Below are positions 1-7,394 of a stretch of DNA of 64,000 nt, piece after piece. Below the pieces are notes generated by a model. It was not told the origin of the DNA, ran no database searches, and was given only the letters and a program-made list of their open reading frames with translations. This stretch comes from Actinomycetes bacterium. Its GTDB lineage: Bacteria; Actinomycetota; Thermoleophilia; Gaiellales; Gaiellaceae. The DNA is taken from the NCBI GenBank assembly GCA_025358355.1, contig JANYJX010000042.1, positions 99,170-163,169 of the forward strand. The letters run 5' to 3'. Each line of letters opens with the position of its first letter. Position 1 is the first letter of the stretch. The translations under genes were made by a program, and so were the position numbers.

Positions 1-1
1 C

Positions 2-361
2 ACCGCCGAGCGCCGACGCTCGATCGCCGACATCACCGAGCGGCTGCGCGCACGCGAGACTGCCCTCGCCGAAGGCATCGAAAGGGCCGAGACCGACGCG
101 CGCGGACGGCTCGAAGTGGAGTTCATCGAGTTCGAGCGACGCCAGACGGAACGCATCGGCCGGGTGCTCGAACGCGAGCTCGAACGCCATGTCCAAGTTG
201 CGAGCGTCGCGTTCGACGAGCGGATGCGCGACCTGCGTGAAGAGTCGGCCACGCGGCTCGCCCGCGAGCTCGACCGCGCCGTCGAGTTGCTCGGCCGCGA
301 GGAGCTCGTTCGCCGGGTCGAAGGCGCATCGCCAACAAATCGGCGGCAGGAAGCGTCGTAG
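2..361 (+). CDS. C-terminal part of a coiled-coil protein (cut by window edge)
   Basis: The reading frame is open from the first bases of the window, so the gene begins outside it and only about 119 C-terminal residues are visible. They are almost entirely charged heptad-like helix rich in Glu, Arg and Ala (for example VLERELERHVQVASVAFDER), which predicts a long coiled coil. No catalytic motif or membrane segment is visible. An internal GTG at 116 could start a shorter product, but the helix pattern continues unbroken upstream, so a longer gene is more likely. The function cannot be named from this fragment. Confidence 0.6.
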   Translation, partial: TAERRRSIADITERLRARETALAEGIERAETDARGRLEVEFIEFERRQTERIGRVLERELERHVQVASVAFDERMRDLREESATRLARELDRAVELLGREELVRRVEGASPTNRRQEAS

Positions 362-399
362 GGAGCACGAATCTTCGCGAGACCTGCTTTCCGCAAACC

Positions 400-609
400 A
401 TGTCTGAGATCACCGAAACCCAACTCGAGGACACCCGCCCCAACGAACAGGCGAAGGTGGAGAGCTGGCGCCTCCACATCCTGATCGAGGCGGGCTTCCC
501 GCTGCCGCTCGCCGAGAAGCTCGCGGTCAGCGAGGCTGATCTGCACGAGTGCGTCGACCTGCTCCGCCAGGGCTGCAGCCCGGCCACGGCTGCCGAGATC
601 CTGCTCTAG
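400..609 (+). CDS. Small conserved protein of unknown function, 69 aa
   Basis: An ATG at 400 opens a 69-residue protein. An acidic, disordered N-terminus (about residues 1-18) leads into a compact helical part containing WRLHILIEAGFPLPLAEKLA and a Cys-containing segment, ending in CSPATAAEILL. The pattern of a Leu-rich helix, 'EAGFPL..AEKLA', then two short helices is one I associate with short actinobacterial proteins of unknown role; no enzyme motif is visible. It lies between the coiled-coil gene and xseA in the same direction. No clear ribosome binding site precedes the ATG. The function is unknown. Confidence 0.6.
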   Translation: MSEITETQLEDTRPNEQAKVESWRLHILIEAGFPLPLAEKLAVSEADLHECVDLLRQGCSPATAAEILL

Positions 610-631
610 AGCTCCGTCCGTTCAGCCTGCG

Positions 632-637
632 TAGGCT
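632..637 (+). promoter_or_regulatory. Leaderless -10 element for xseA (TAGGCT)
   Basis: TAGGCT ends 6 nt before the GTG start of xseA, and no ribosome binding site is present. This fits the TANNNT-N6-start pattern of leaderless actinobacterial transcripts and supports the GTG at 644. Confidence 0.6.
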
Positions 638-643
638 GGCGGC

Positions 644-1801
644 GTGTCTAAGGTCGAGGCGACCGTCTACGGCGACCGCAAGGTCTTCGCCGTCTCCGCG
701 TTCAATCGTGGCATAGCCGGCTGGCTCGCGAAGCTGCCCGAGGTCTGGGTCGAAGGCGAGGTCACCGAGCTGCGCCGCAACGATGCGTGGGCGATCTGCT
801 TTCTCACACTGAAGGATCCCGAGACCGGCGCGACGCTCTCTGTGACGATGTCGCGCAAGCGGTTCGACGCGCTCGGACTCGGTCTGGCGGACGGCGAGCG
901 AGTTCACATCCAGGGTCGCGCAGAGTTGTACGAGGCGAAAGGCGCGCTGACCTTTCGGGCGACGACCGTCGAGCGCTTCGGCCTCGGCGACCATCTCGCC
1001 GCGCTCGAACGACTCAAGCGCACGCTCGCGGCCGAAGGCTTGTTCGCCGCCGAGCGCAAGCGGCCGCTGCCGAAGTTCCCGTGCGCGGTCGGGTTGCTCA
1101 CGGGCGCGGACGCCGCCGCACGAGGAGACATCGTCGCGGCGATCACCGCGCGTTTCCCGCCCGCCTGGATCGTCGTCGCAGAGACGCGCGTGCAAGGCGA
1201 CTCGGCGGCGGCGGGCATCGTCAAGTCGCTGACGGCGCTCGCGGCGCACCCGGCCGTCGACGTCGTGATCGTGTCGCGCGGCGGTGGCAGCTTCGAAGAT
1301 CTGCTCCCGTTCAGCGACGAGCGCGTCGTCCGTGCTATCGCCGCGTGCCCGGTCCCCGTCGTCTCGGCGGTCGGGCACGAGCAGGACACACCACTCTGCG
1401 ACCTGGCCGCCGACGTACGCGCGTCGACGCCAACTGCGGCCGCACGCCTGGTCGTCCCCGACTACGACGAGCTGGTCGCCAGGCTCGCCCACTCCCGCGA
1501 TCGCCTTGGCGCGGGCGTTCGCCGCATCGCGACACGCGACCGTGAACAGCTCGAACGTAGTGCCGTTCGGCTGCGCGCAGCGCCTCGCTTGCTTCTCGAA
1601 CGACGCCGAGCCACGCTCGTCGCGAGCGGTGGGCGCCTGCGCGTGCTCTCGCCGCTGGCCACGCTCGAGCGCGGCTACGCGATCGCGCGCTCCGGCGCGG
1701 CTGTCCTGCGCGCTGCGAGCGATGCGCAGATCGGGGCGCGAGTCGACATCCAGCTCGCCGCCGGCTCGCTCGCAACGCGAGTCGAGAAAGTCACTCCATG
1801 A
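644..1801 (+). CDS. xseA: Exodeoxyribonuclease VII large subunit
   Basis: This is the catalytic subunit of exonuclease VII, which degrades single-stranded DNA to oligonucleotides in mismatch repair and damage tolerance. The 385-residue product has an N-terminal OB-fold for ssDNA (about residues 10-105, with VWVEGEVTELRRN) and the family catalytic core with VSRGGGSFEDLLPFSDE and SAVGHEQDTPLCDLAADVRA followed by STPTAAA. The length is slightly short for the family because the C-terminal coiled coil is trimmed. The GTG start at 644 is chosen because a TAGGCT hexamer sits 6 nt upstream. Its stop overlaps the xseB start (ATGA), so the two subunits are translationally coupled. Confidence 0.95.
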   Translation: MSKVEATVYGDRKVFAVSAFNRGIAGWLAKLPEVWVEGEVTELRRNDAWAICFLTLKDPETGATLSVTMSRKRFDALGLGLADGERVHIQGRAELYEAKGALTFRATTVERFGLGDHLAALERLKRTLAAEGLFAAERKRPLPKFPCAVGLLTGADAAARGDIVAAITARFPPAWIVVAETRVQGDSAAAGIVKSLTALAAHPAVDVVIVSRGGGSFEDLLPFSDERVVRAIAACPVPVVSAVGHEQDTPLCDLAADVRASTPTAAARLVVPDYDELVARLAHSRDRLGAGVRRIATRDREQLERSAVRLRAAPRLLLERRRATLVASGGRLRVLSPLATLERGYAIARSGAAVLRAASDAQIGARVDIQLAAGSLATRVEKVTP

Positions 1802-1992
1802 GCGAGGAATCAACGTTCGAGGAGGGGCAGAAAGAGCTCGATGAGATCGTCGGCCGCCTCGAGCGCGGTGACGTCCCGATCGACGACGCGATTGCCCTCT
1901 GGCGCCGCGGCGAGGCGCTCTACCGCAGCTGCGTCGCACTGCTTGACGCAGCCGAGGGCAGGATCGACGAGCTGTCTTGCGCTCCCGAGTAG
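1798..1992 (+). CDS. xseB: Exodeoxyribonuclease VII small subunit
   Basis: This 64-residue helical hairpin protein is the XseB subunit that coats the coiled coil of XseA. The sequence FEEGQKELDEIVGRLERGDV, then LWRRGEALYRSC, matches the conserved XseB core. The length is normal (60-80 residues). The ATG overlaps the xseA stop by 4 nt, which is the usual arrangement. Confidence 0.93.
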   Translation: MSEESTFEEGQKELDEIVGRLERGDVPIDDAIALWRRGEALYRSCVALLDAAEGRIDELSCAPE

Positions 1993-2024
1993 AACTTCGT
2001 GCGCCGATCGTCTTGACTACTCGG

Positions 2025-2585
2025 ATGGAGCCACCCTCGGACAGCGCGTTGGTCGCCGCGTGCCTCGCCGGCGAGCAAGCCGCGTGGAACGAGCTCGTCG
2101 AGCGTTTCTCCCGCTACGTCTTCGCAATCGCGACGCAGGCGTTCCGGCTTTCGCAGACTGACGCCGAGGATGTCTTCCAGGACGTCTTCGCGCGGATCTA
2201 CGAGCGTCTCGGCACGCTTCGCGACGCGGAAGCGTTGCGGCCGTGGATCGCCCAACTCACTCGCCGCGAGTGCATCGACCGGCTGCGGAAGGCAACGCGC
2301 GAGGCGCCCGTCGAAGAACTGCCGGAGGAAATCGAGAGCGCGATCGACAACGTCGAGGACGCCTTCGACGTACGCGCCGAGCTCGCCGCTCTCTCCGAGG
2401 AATGCCAGGCCGTCCTCGACCGCTTCTTCTGCCGGGACGAGAGCTATCGCACAATCGGCGAGGCGCTCGATCTGCCCCCCGGCACTATTGCAAGCCGCAT
2501 TTCGCGCTGCCTCGCGCGCCTGCGCCAGCGGATCGAGGGAAGAAATCTCACGGCTGCCGCGTCCAGTGAGCGGAGAGATCGATGA
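2025..2585 (+). CDS. ECF-type RNA polymerase sigma factor
   Basis: This is a sigma-70 family extracytoplasmic-function regulator of about 186 residues that directs RNA polymerase to a specific regulon. Region 2 is visible as DAEDVFQDVFARIYERL followed by LRPWIAQLTRRECIDRLRK. Region 4 is visible as LSEECQAVLDRFFCRDESY followed by IGEALDLPPGTIASRISRCL. The ATG at 2025 is preferred over an upstream TTG because region 2 starts only a few residues later. Its stop overlaps the next gene (ATGA at 2582-2585), so the small downstream protein is made with it. That protein does not resemble a known zinc anti-sigma domain. Confidence 0.88.
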   Translation: MEPPSDSALVAACLAGEQAAWNELVERFSRYVFAIATQAFRLSQTDAEDVFQDVFARIYERLGTLRDAEALRPWIAQLTRRECIDRLRKATREAPVEELPEEIESAIDNVEDAFDVRAELAALSEECQAVLDRFFCRDESYRTIGEALDLPPGTIASRISRCLARLRQRIEGRNLTAAASSERRDR

Positions 2586-2833
2586 GACACTATGACGAAG
2601 AGCGAATCGGTGAGCTGCTGCGGGCACTGCCCCCGGCACCGGCAGGCTACGTGGCGGCAGCGCAGGAGCTGCCCCGTGCGCGGGCCGAGATCGACGGCCT
2701 CGTCGGGCGCGCAAAGACCGATGTCGCTTTCCGCGCTGCGCTCCTCGCCGACCTCGAGGCTGCGCTGCTCGCAGAGGGCGTCGAGCCGCGACCGGCACTC
2801 GTCGATCTCCTCCGCCGACGCGTCACCGAGTGA
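2582..2833 (+). CDS. Small protein coupled to the ECF sigma factor, 83 aa
   Basis: This is an 83-residue, mostly helical protein starting MRHYDEERIGELLRALPPAP. The 'ELLRALPPAP..YVAAAQELPRAR' opening and a second helical half ending LVDLLRRRVTE suggest a compact all-alpha fold. It is overlapped at both ends (ATGA with the sigma factor, GTGA with the cyclodeaminase), so it belongs to one translational unit. A role as a partner or inhibitor of the sigma factor is possible from position alone. There is no HxxxCxxC zinc motif and no membrane segment, so it is not a standard ZAS anti-sigma factor. Confidence 0.6.
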   Translation: MRHYDEERIGELLRALPPAPAGYVAAAQELPRARAEIDGLVGRAKTDVAFRAALLADLEAALLAEGVEPRPALVDLLRRRVTE

Positions 2834-3414
2834 GCTCTGGCGGCAACGATGGCGGCGATCTGCTCGCGCTTCGACTCGACGAATTCCTCGACGCGTTGGC
2901 CGCGACCACACCGGTGCCCGCGAGCGGCGTTGCCGCAGCCGTCGTCGGCGCGATGGCCGCCGAGCTGGTGGCGATGACAGCGCGAACAACGACCGGCTGG
3001 GGCGACTCGGCCGGCGTCGCGGCACAGGCTCGCGCGCTCGCGTCGCGACTGCGCCCGCTTGCCGCGGCCGACGCCGCCGCATTCGCCCGCGTTCTCGAGC
3101 TGCGCGCGGACGCGAACCTGGACCCGCGCGACCTCGGCCCGGCACTCGAACGCGCGGCCGACATTCCGCTCCAGATCGCCGACGCATGCGCCGCGACAGC
3201 CGAGCTGGCCGCGCTCGCCGCGGAACGCGCCGTCGGGCACGAGCGCGCCGACGCCGTGGCCGCGGCAGCACTCGCCGAAGGAGCAACCTGCGCCGCCGCG
3301 GCGCTCGTCCTCGCGAACCTCACAACGGTCACCGGCGACGCGCGATCCTCCCACGCCGACAAGCTCGTTCACATCGCGGCAGCGGCTCGTCAGCGAGCAC
3401 TCGAGGCCACGTGA
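2830..3414 (+). CDS. Cyclodeaminase/cyclohydrolase family protein
   Basis: The 194-residue product matches the formiminotetrahydrofolate cyclodeaminase-like fold (FTCD C-terminal domain, also found in methenyl-THF cyclohydrolases). Visible features are LDEFLDALAATTPVPASGVA, an Ala-rich helical bundle (VVGAMAAELVAMTARTT), and a second helical half from AAERAVGHERADAVAAAALA. The GTG start overlaps the preceding gene by 4 nt, and the stop overlaps the protease gene by 4 nt. The expected role is folate one-carbon metabolism in the cytosol. The exact reaction is not certain, and its presence in a sigma-factor operon is unusual. Confidence 0.75.
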   Translation: MSSGGNDGGDLLALRLDEFLDALAATTPVPASGVAAAVVGAMAAELVAMTARTTTGWGDSAGVAAQARALASRLRPLAAADAAAFARVLELRADANLDPRDLGPALERAADIPLQIADACAATAELAALAAERAVGHERADAVAAAALAEGATCAAAALVLANLTTVTGDARSSHADKLVHIAAAARQRALEAT

Positions 3415-4226
3415 GTGAGGCCGTCCCCGCCTGGAGCCTTCCGGCCGCGGGCGTGGCCGGGATAGCGCTGACAAACATGTGGCCTGAGCCCCCAACGCGC
3501 GAATGGGCCTTCGGCGGGTCGACGGGCGCGGGCGCTCGGGTCTGCATACTCGACAGCGGCGTCGACGCCTCACACCCGCTCGTGGCGCCGCTCGACAGCG
3601 CGGTCGCCGTCGAGCTCGGCGACGACGGCGAGATCAGCATCGTGCCCGACGAGCTCGGCGATGTGTGCGGGCACGGCACTGCGTGCGCAGGAGTCGTGCG
3701 CTCGATCGCGCCGGACTGCTCGCTGCACAGCGTCCGCGTGCTCGGCGCGGGCGCGACGGGCAGTGGCGAGCTGATCCTCGCCGGGCTGCGTCATGCCGTC
3801 GAGCAGGGCTTCGATGTCATCAACCTGAGTCTCTCGACGACGAAGAAACGGTTCGCCGAGACGCTCCACGACCTCGCCGACGGCGCGTACTTCCGCCGGA
3901 CTCTGCTCGTCGCCGCGGCGCACAACATGCCGGTCGAGAGCTATCCGTGGCGGTTCTCCTCGGTCATCTCCGTCGGCAGCCACGAGGAGGACGATCCGCT
4001 CGTCTGGTACGCAAACCCGTCGCCGCCCGTCGAGTTCTTCGCCCGCGGCGTCGACGTCAATGTCGCGTGGCCAGGCGGTGGAACAATGCGCTGCACGGGG
4101 AACAGCTTCGCCGCCCCGAACGTCGCCGCTCTCTGCGCCCTCGCGCTCGCGAAGCACCCCGAGCTGACGGCACCGCAAGTGAAGAGCCTTCTCTACCTCA
4201 CCGCCACCAACACCCAAGGAGCGTGA
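3411..4226 (+). CDS. Subtilisin-like (S8) serine protease, intracellular type
   Basis: This is a 271-residue peptidase with the complete S8 triad: Asp48 in CILDSGVDASHP, His88 in GHGTACAGVV and Ser232 in GNSFAAPNVAAL. There is no signal peptide and no pro-domain, so it probably acts in the cytosol or needs no processing. The GTG at 3411 is chosen because it forms a GTGA overlap with the cyclodeaminase stop and begins just before the domain. The open frame upstream of it is antisense-like noise rich in Arg. It is followed 3 nt later by a GAF-domain gene, which suggests a shared signalling or stress operon with the upstream sigma factor. Confidence 0.88.
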   Translation: MSEAVPAWSLPAAGVAGIALTNMWPEPPTREWAFGGSTGAGARVCILDSGVDASHPLVAPLDSAVAVELGDDGEISIVPDELGDVCGHGTACAGVVRSIAPDCSLHSVRVLGAGATGSGELILAGLRHAVEQGFDVINLSLSTTKKRFAETLHDLADGAYFRRTLLVAAAHNMPVESYPWRFSSVISVGSHEEDDPLVWYANPSPPVEFFARGVDVNVAWPGGGTMRCTGNSFAAPNVAALCALALAKHPELTAPQVKSLLYLTATNTQGA

Positions 4227-4229
4227 GCG

Positions 4230-4865
4230 ATGGACGAGGACGGATTCCGCGCGGCGGTCGCCGCAGGGACGCTCGGCAGCGAGGAGCAGCACCGTGCGTT
4301 GCTCCAGTCGATCGTGGATGTCGCACGCGCTATCTTCGGGGCGAAGGCGTCCTCTATCTTCCTGTTCGACGAGGCGACCGAGGAGCTCGTTTTCGAGGCG
4401 GTCTCGGGCGAGGGCGAAGGCGACCTCGTCGGGATGCGCCTGCCGGCGAGCACGGGCATCTCCGGTTGGGTACTGGTGACACGCCAACCGCTCGCGATCG
4501 ACGACCTCGCCAACGACCCTCGCTACGTGCGCAGCGTCGGCGAGCAGACGGGCTACGTGCCGAACGCGATGATGGTGGTGCCACTCCTGCACGGCGAGGC
4601 CGTCCTCGGCACGCTCTCGGTTCTCGATCCCCCTGAGGGAACACGCTTCGGTGTCGCGGAGATGGACTTGCTCGGGCTGTTCGCGGCGCAGGCCGCGATC
4701 GGGCTCGACCTGCTCCAGCGTGCCCGTCGTGCCCACGACATCCTCGCTAACGATCGCTCTACAGCCGCAGTGGTCGCGCGTGTCGCGGCGGCTCTCGACA
4801 GGCGCGACGACGACGCCGGCACGAGGCTGCTGACCGCCCTCGAGTCTCTCCTCGAGCAGCAATAG
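4230..4865 (+). CDS. GAF domain protein
   Basis: This is a 211-residue cytosolic protein built around one GAF domain (about residues 20-165). It shows LLQSIVDVARAIFGAKASSI, then ISGWVLVTRQPLAIDDLAND, VVPLLHGEAVLGTLSVLDPP and FAAQAAIGLDLLQRA. GAF domains bind small ligands or sense redox state. No output domain such as a kinase, cyclase or HTH follows; the C-terminal 45 residues are a short helix. It is the last gene of the unit that begins with the ECF sigma factor and is followed by a strong hairpin terminator. Confidence 0.85.
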   Translation: MDEDGFRAAVAAGTLGSEEQHRALLQSIVDVARAIFGAKASSIFLFDEATEELVFEAVSGEGEGDLVGMRLPASTGISGWVLVTRQPLAIDDLANDPRYVRSVGEQTGYVPNAMMVVPLLHGEAVLGTLSVLDPPEGTRFGVAEMDLLGLFAAQAAIGLDLLQRARRAHDILANDRSTAAVVARVAAALDRRDDDAGTRLLTALESLLEQQ

Positions 4866-4891
4866 AACCGGGGCCTGCTCAGGCCCCGGTT
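4866..4891. terminator. Perfect 11-bp hairpin, probable bidirectional terminator
   Basis: AACCGGGGCCT pairs perfectly with AGGCCCCGGTT around a 4-nt loop immediately after the GAF stop codon. It separates that gene from the convergent 63-aa gene ending at 4957. There is no strong T-tract, which is usual in GC-rich Actinobacteria. Confidence 0.7.
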
Positions 4892-4956
4892 CAGTGCTTC
4901 ACAGCGATTCGACGTCCTACGGAGGCGCGAATGCGCGATGCGACTCCAGTGACGAG

Positions 4957-5148
4957 CTAGTTCTTGAGCTGGTTCTTCAGCTGGTCGGCGACTCCGCCCG
5001 TCTTGAGCATGTGGAGCTCGAAGTCGTCAGCCTCGCCCGTGTCGCCAACCTCAGCGTCCGGCTCCGGCTCGACCGTCTCGCCCGTCTTGTGCAGGTGCAG
5101 CTCGAAGTCGGGATCGGTCGGCTTATGCATCTCGCGCTCGTCGGACAT
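4957..5148 (-). CDS. Small acidic peptide with two DFELHxxKTG repeats, 63 aa
   Basis: The 63-residue product contains an internal duplication: DPDFELHLHKTGE near residue 13 and DDFELHMLKTGG near residue 41, joined by an acidic linker, with a C-terminal DQLKNQLKN. A good ribosome binding site (GAGAGGAGC) lies about 8 nt before the ATG, and a TATTTT hexamer lies further upstream. There is no signal peptide or membrane segment. Short acidic repeat proteins of this kind could be structural, could bind metal through His/Asp, or could be the precursor of a modified peptide. No modifying enzyme is adjacent, so the last idea is weak. Confidence 0.6.
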   Translation of the reverse strand: MSDEREMHKPTDPDFELHLHKTGETVEPEPDAEVGDTGEADDFELHMLKTGGVADQLKNQLKN

Positions 5149-5288
5149 TTCGTGCTCCTCTCGTAGACGGAAAATAGGAGTGCGGTTCCTACCGCTCGAT
5201 CACTAGACGCGCGACCGCAGGGAAATCTTCCCACTCCGCGGGCAGATTGTAAAACCGCGCGTCGGAGCCGATGTGGGAAGCTCGCGCG

Positions 5289-6935
5289 ATGCATTCCTTC
5301 TCGCAGCGAGTGGCCGCACAGACGCGACCGCTGATCGAGACGTTCCGAAACGCAGACATGCGACGGCTACAACTCGCATGGCTCGGCTCGATTCTCGGCA
5401 GTGGGGCGTACTACGTCGCGCTCGCCGTGTACGCGTACGCGCACGGCGGCGCGGGCGCCGTCGCGCTCGTTGGCGTGCTCCAGATGATCCCGGCGGCAAT
5501 CGCGGCGCCATTCACCGCGGGGCTCGCCGATCGCTTCCCGCGACGACTGGTGATGGTCGGGGCGGACACGGCTCGCGCAGCGCTGATGATCGCCATAGCC
5601 GCGACGATCGGGGCCGGCGGGTCGTCGTGGGTCGTGTACGCAATCCTCACGGTCTCCTCGATTGCGGGCACACCGTTCCGACCGGCGCAGGCCGCGCTGC
5701 TGCCGACGCTCGCGCAGACGCCGGCCGAGTTGACCGCGGCGAACGTGACGTCGAGCACCTTCGAGAGCGTCGGCTACTTCGCGGGGCCCGCGATCGGCGG
5801 CTTCCTGCTGGCCGCGACGAACGCGGAGACGGTCTTCGCGCTGAATGCCGTGAGCTTCGTCTGGTCGGCGCTGCTCGTCATGGGGGTCCGCGCCACCGAG
5901 CCAGTCGCCAGCCGCGAACCTTCCGAAGACGGGCAACCCGCGGGCGGAGGCGGCGGCGCGCTGGCCGGCTTCCGGACGATGCGCGGTAGCCGCGACGCCA
6001 AGCTCCTGGTCACGCTCTACGCAGGCCAGACGCTCGTGGCCGGCGCGCTTGGGGTATTCGTCGTCGTCACCGCGCTGGAACTGCTCCATGGCAGCGCACG
6101 GACGGTCGGGACGCTGGAAGCAGCGATCGGCGCCGGTGGCCTGATCGGCGGCGTCGTTGCGGTCGCCCTCGCCGCACGGCAGCGGCTGGCGGCCGATCTC
6201 GCGTTTGGCCTCGCGCTCTTCGGCGCCCCCTTTCTCGCGATCGCCGCGTGGCCGCGACTTGCGCCGGCGATCGCAGGTCTCGTCATTCTCGGGATCGGCA
6301 ACTCGCTCGTCGACATCTCTGCGATCACGCTGCTCCAGCGAATCGTCCCGGACGAGGTTCTCGGCCGTGTGCTCGGGCTCGTGCAAGGGCTGCTGCTCGG
6401 CTCGCTCGGCATCGGCGCCGCGCTCGCACCGCTGCTGATCCACGCCTTCGGTGCGCGAACTGCGCTTGTCGCGACCGGCGTGTTCCTGCCCGCTCTGGCG
6501 CTCGCCGCCTTGCCGCTCCTCGCGAAGCTCGACGCGCCGGAGCCCGCGTCGGTCGACCTCCTCCGCGGCGTCGAGATTCTTGCGCCTCTAGCCCCGGCCA
6601 CCCTCGACCGGCTCGCGCGCTCGCTGATCGAAGTGCGCATCGCAGCCGGAACCGAGATCATTCGCAAGGGAGACCCGGGCGACCGCTTCTACGTGATCGA
6701 GGACGGCGAGGTCGAAGTCGAGGGCAAAGTCCTCGCGCGCGGCTCGTCGTTCGGTGAAATCGCTCTCCTGCGCGACGTGCCGCGCACGGCCACCGTGACC
6801 GCGCGCACCGAGGTACTGTTGCGCGCGCTCGAGCGGAGCGACTTCCTACGCGCCGTGACCGAGCACGCGGCCAGCACCTCGGCGGCCGACGCGATCATCG
6901 CGCGGCGACTGGGCGATCTACGCGCGGACTTGTGA
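5289..6935 (+). CDS. MFS transporter fused to a cyclic-nucleotide-binding domain
   Basis: This protein of about 548 residues joins a 12-helix major facilitator (roughly residues 15-405; for example MRRLQLAWLGSILGSGAYYV and the loop GLADRFPRRLVMVG) to a C-terminal cNMP-binding domain (about residues 420-540). The latter shows IIRKGDPGDRFYVIEDGEVE and SSFGEIALLRDVPRTATVTA, the phosphate-binding cassette. Transport may therefore be gated by cAMP or a related ligand. The substrate is unknown. The ATG at 5289 is preferred because GGAAG lies 8 nt upstream; an in-frame ATG at 5271 is the alternative. The next gene is a stand-alone cNMP protein. Confidence 0.85.
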   Translation: MHSFSQRVAAQTRPLIETFRNADMRRLQLAWLGSILGSGAYYVALAVYAYAHGGAGAVALVGVLQMIPAAIAAPFTAGLADRFPRRLVMVGADTARAALMIAIAATIGAGGSSWVVYAILTVSSIAGTPFRPAQAALLPTLAQTPAELTAANVTSSTFESVGYFAGPAIGGFLLAATNAETVFALNAVSFVWSALLVMGVRATEPVASREPSEDGQPAGGGGGALAGFRTMRGSRDAKLLVTLYAGQTLVAGALGVFVVVTALELLHGSARTVGTLEAAIGAGGLIGGVVAVALAARQRLAADLAFGLALFGAPFLAIAAWPRLAPAIAGLVILGIGNSLVDISAITLLQRIVPDEVLGRVLGLVQGLLLGSLGIGAALAPLLIHAFGARTALVATGVFLPALALAALPLLAKLDAPEPASVDLLRGVEILAPLAPATLDRLARSLIEVRIAAGTEIIRKGDPGDRFYVIEDGEVEVEGKVLARGSSFGEIALLRDVPRTATVTARTEVLLRALERSDFLRAVTEHAASTSAADAIIARRLGDLRADL

Positions 6936-6955
6936 CAAAGGACGCAGGAGCGGCA

Positions 6956-6961
6956 TAGAAT
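6956..6961 (+). promoter_or_regulatory. Leaderless -10 element (TAGAAT) for the cNMP protein
   Basis: TAGAAT lies exactly 6 nt before the ATG at 6968, with no ribosome binding site in between, so the transcript probably starts at or next to the start codon. Confidence 0.6.
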
Positions 6962-6967
6962 GCGCCG

Positions 6968-7384
6968 ATGCCTACCCCAACGCTCGACCTGATCCGCGGT
7001 GTCCCCCTCTTTGCCGGGTTGGATGACGCCCTTCTGCAGCGACTAGCCGGTGAGTTCTTCGAGAAGACGTTCTCCGATGGCGAGGTGATCGCTACCGAAG
7101 GCGAAGCGGGTCGGACGTTTGTTGTCATCGAGTCGGGCGAAGTGAGCGTGTCGGTTCAGGGCATGGCCGTTGCGACGCTCGGCCCGGGCAAAGCTTTCGG
7201 TGAGCTGGCGCTGATCGACAAGTCGGCGCGGAGTGCCACCGTGACGGCCGTCGGCCAGGCGCACTGCTATCTGATGCCGATCTGGAGCTTCCGACCCATC
7301 GTCGAGGAGCATCCGGAGATGGCGTGGACGCTACTCGAGTCGCTCGCCAAGCTCGTGCGCGACATCGAAGCCCGCACGTCCTAG
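6968..7384 (+). CDS. Stand-alone cyclic-nucleotide-binding domain protein
   Basis: The 138-residue product is a single cNMP-binding beta-roll: LIRGVPLFAGLDDALLQRLA, VIATEGEAGRTFVVIESGEV, and the cassette KAFGELALIDKSARSATVTA. It resembles the C-terminal domain of the MFS fusion just upstream and probably arose by the same domain duplication. No DNA-binding helix-turn-helix follows the domain, so it is not a CRP-type regulator. A role as a ligand sensor or partner for another protein is likely but not shown. It has its own promoter-like hexamer, so it need not be co-transcribed with the transporter. Confidence 0.85.
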   Translation: MPTPTLDLIRGVPLFAGLDDALLQRLAGEFFEKTFSDGEVIATEGEAGRTFVVIESGEVSVSVQGMAVATLGPGKAFGELALIDKSARSATVTAVGQAHCYLMPIWSFRPIVEEHPEMAWTLLESLAKLVRDIEARTS

Positions 7385-7394
7385 CCAGCCTGGC

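Noticed and set aside
527..1939. 470-residue open frame on the minus strand opposite xseA
   Set aside because: It is Arg/Ala-rich antisense noise across a clear xseA gene; high GC creates long stop-free frames.
2592..3410. N-terminal extension of the protease frame by about 270 residues
   Set aside because: The extension is Arg-rich and overlaps the cyclodeaminase in another frame. The GTG at 3411 overlaps the previous stop and starts at the domain.
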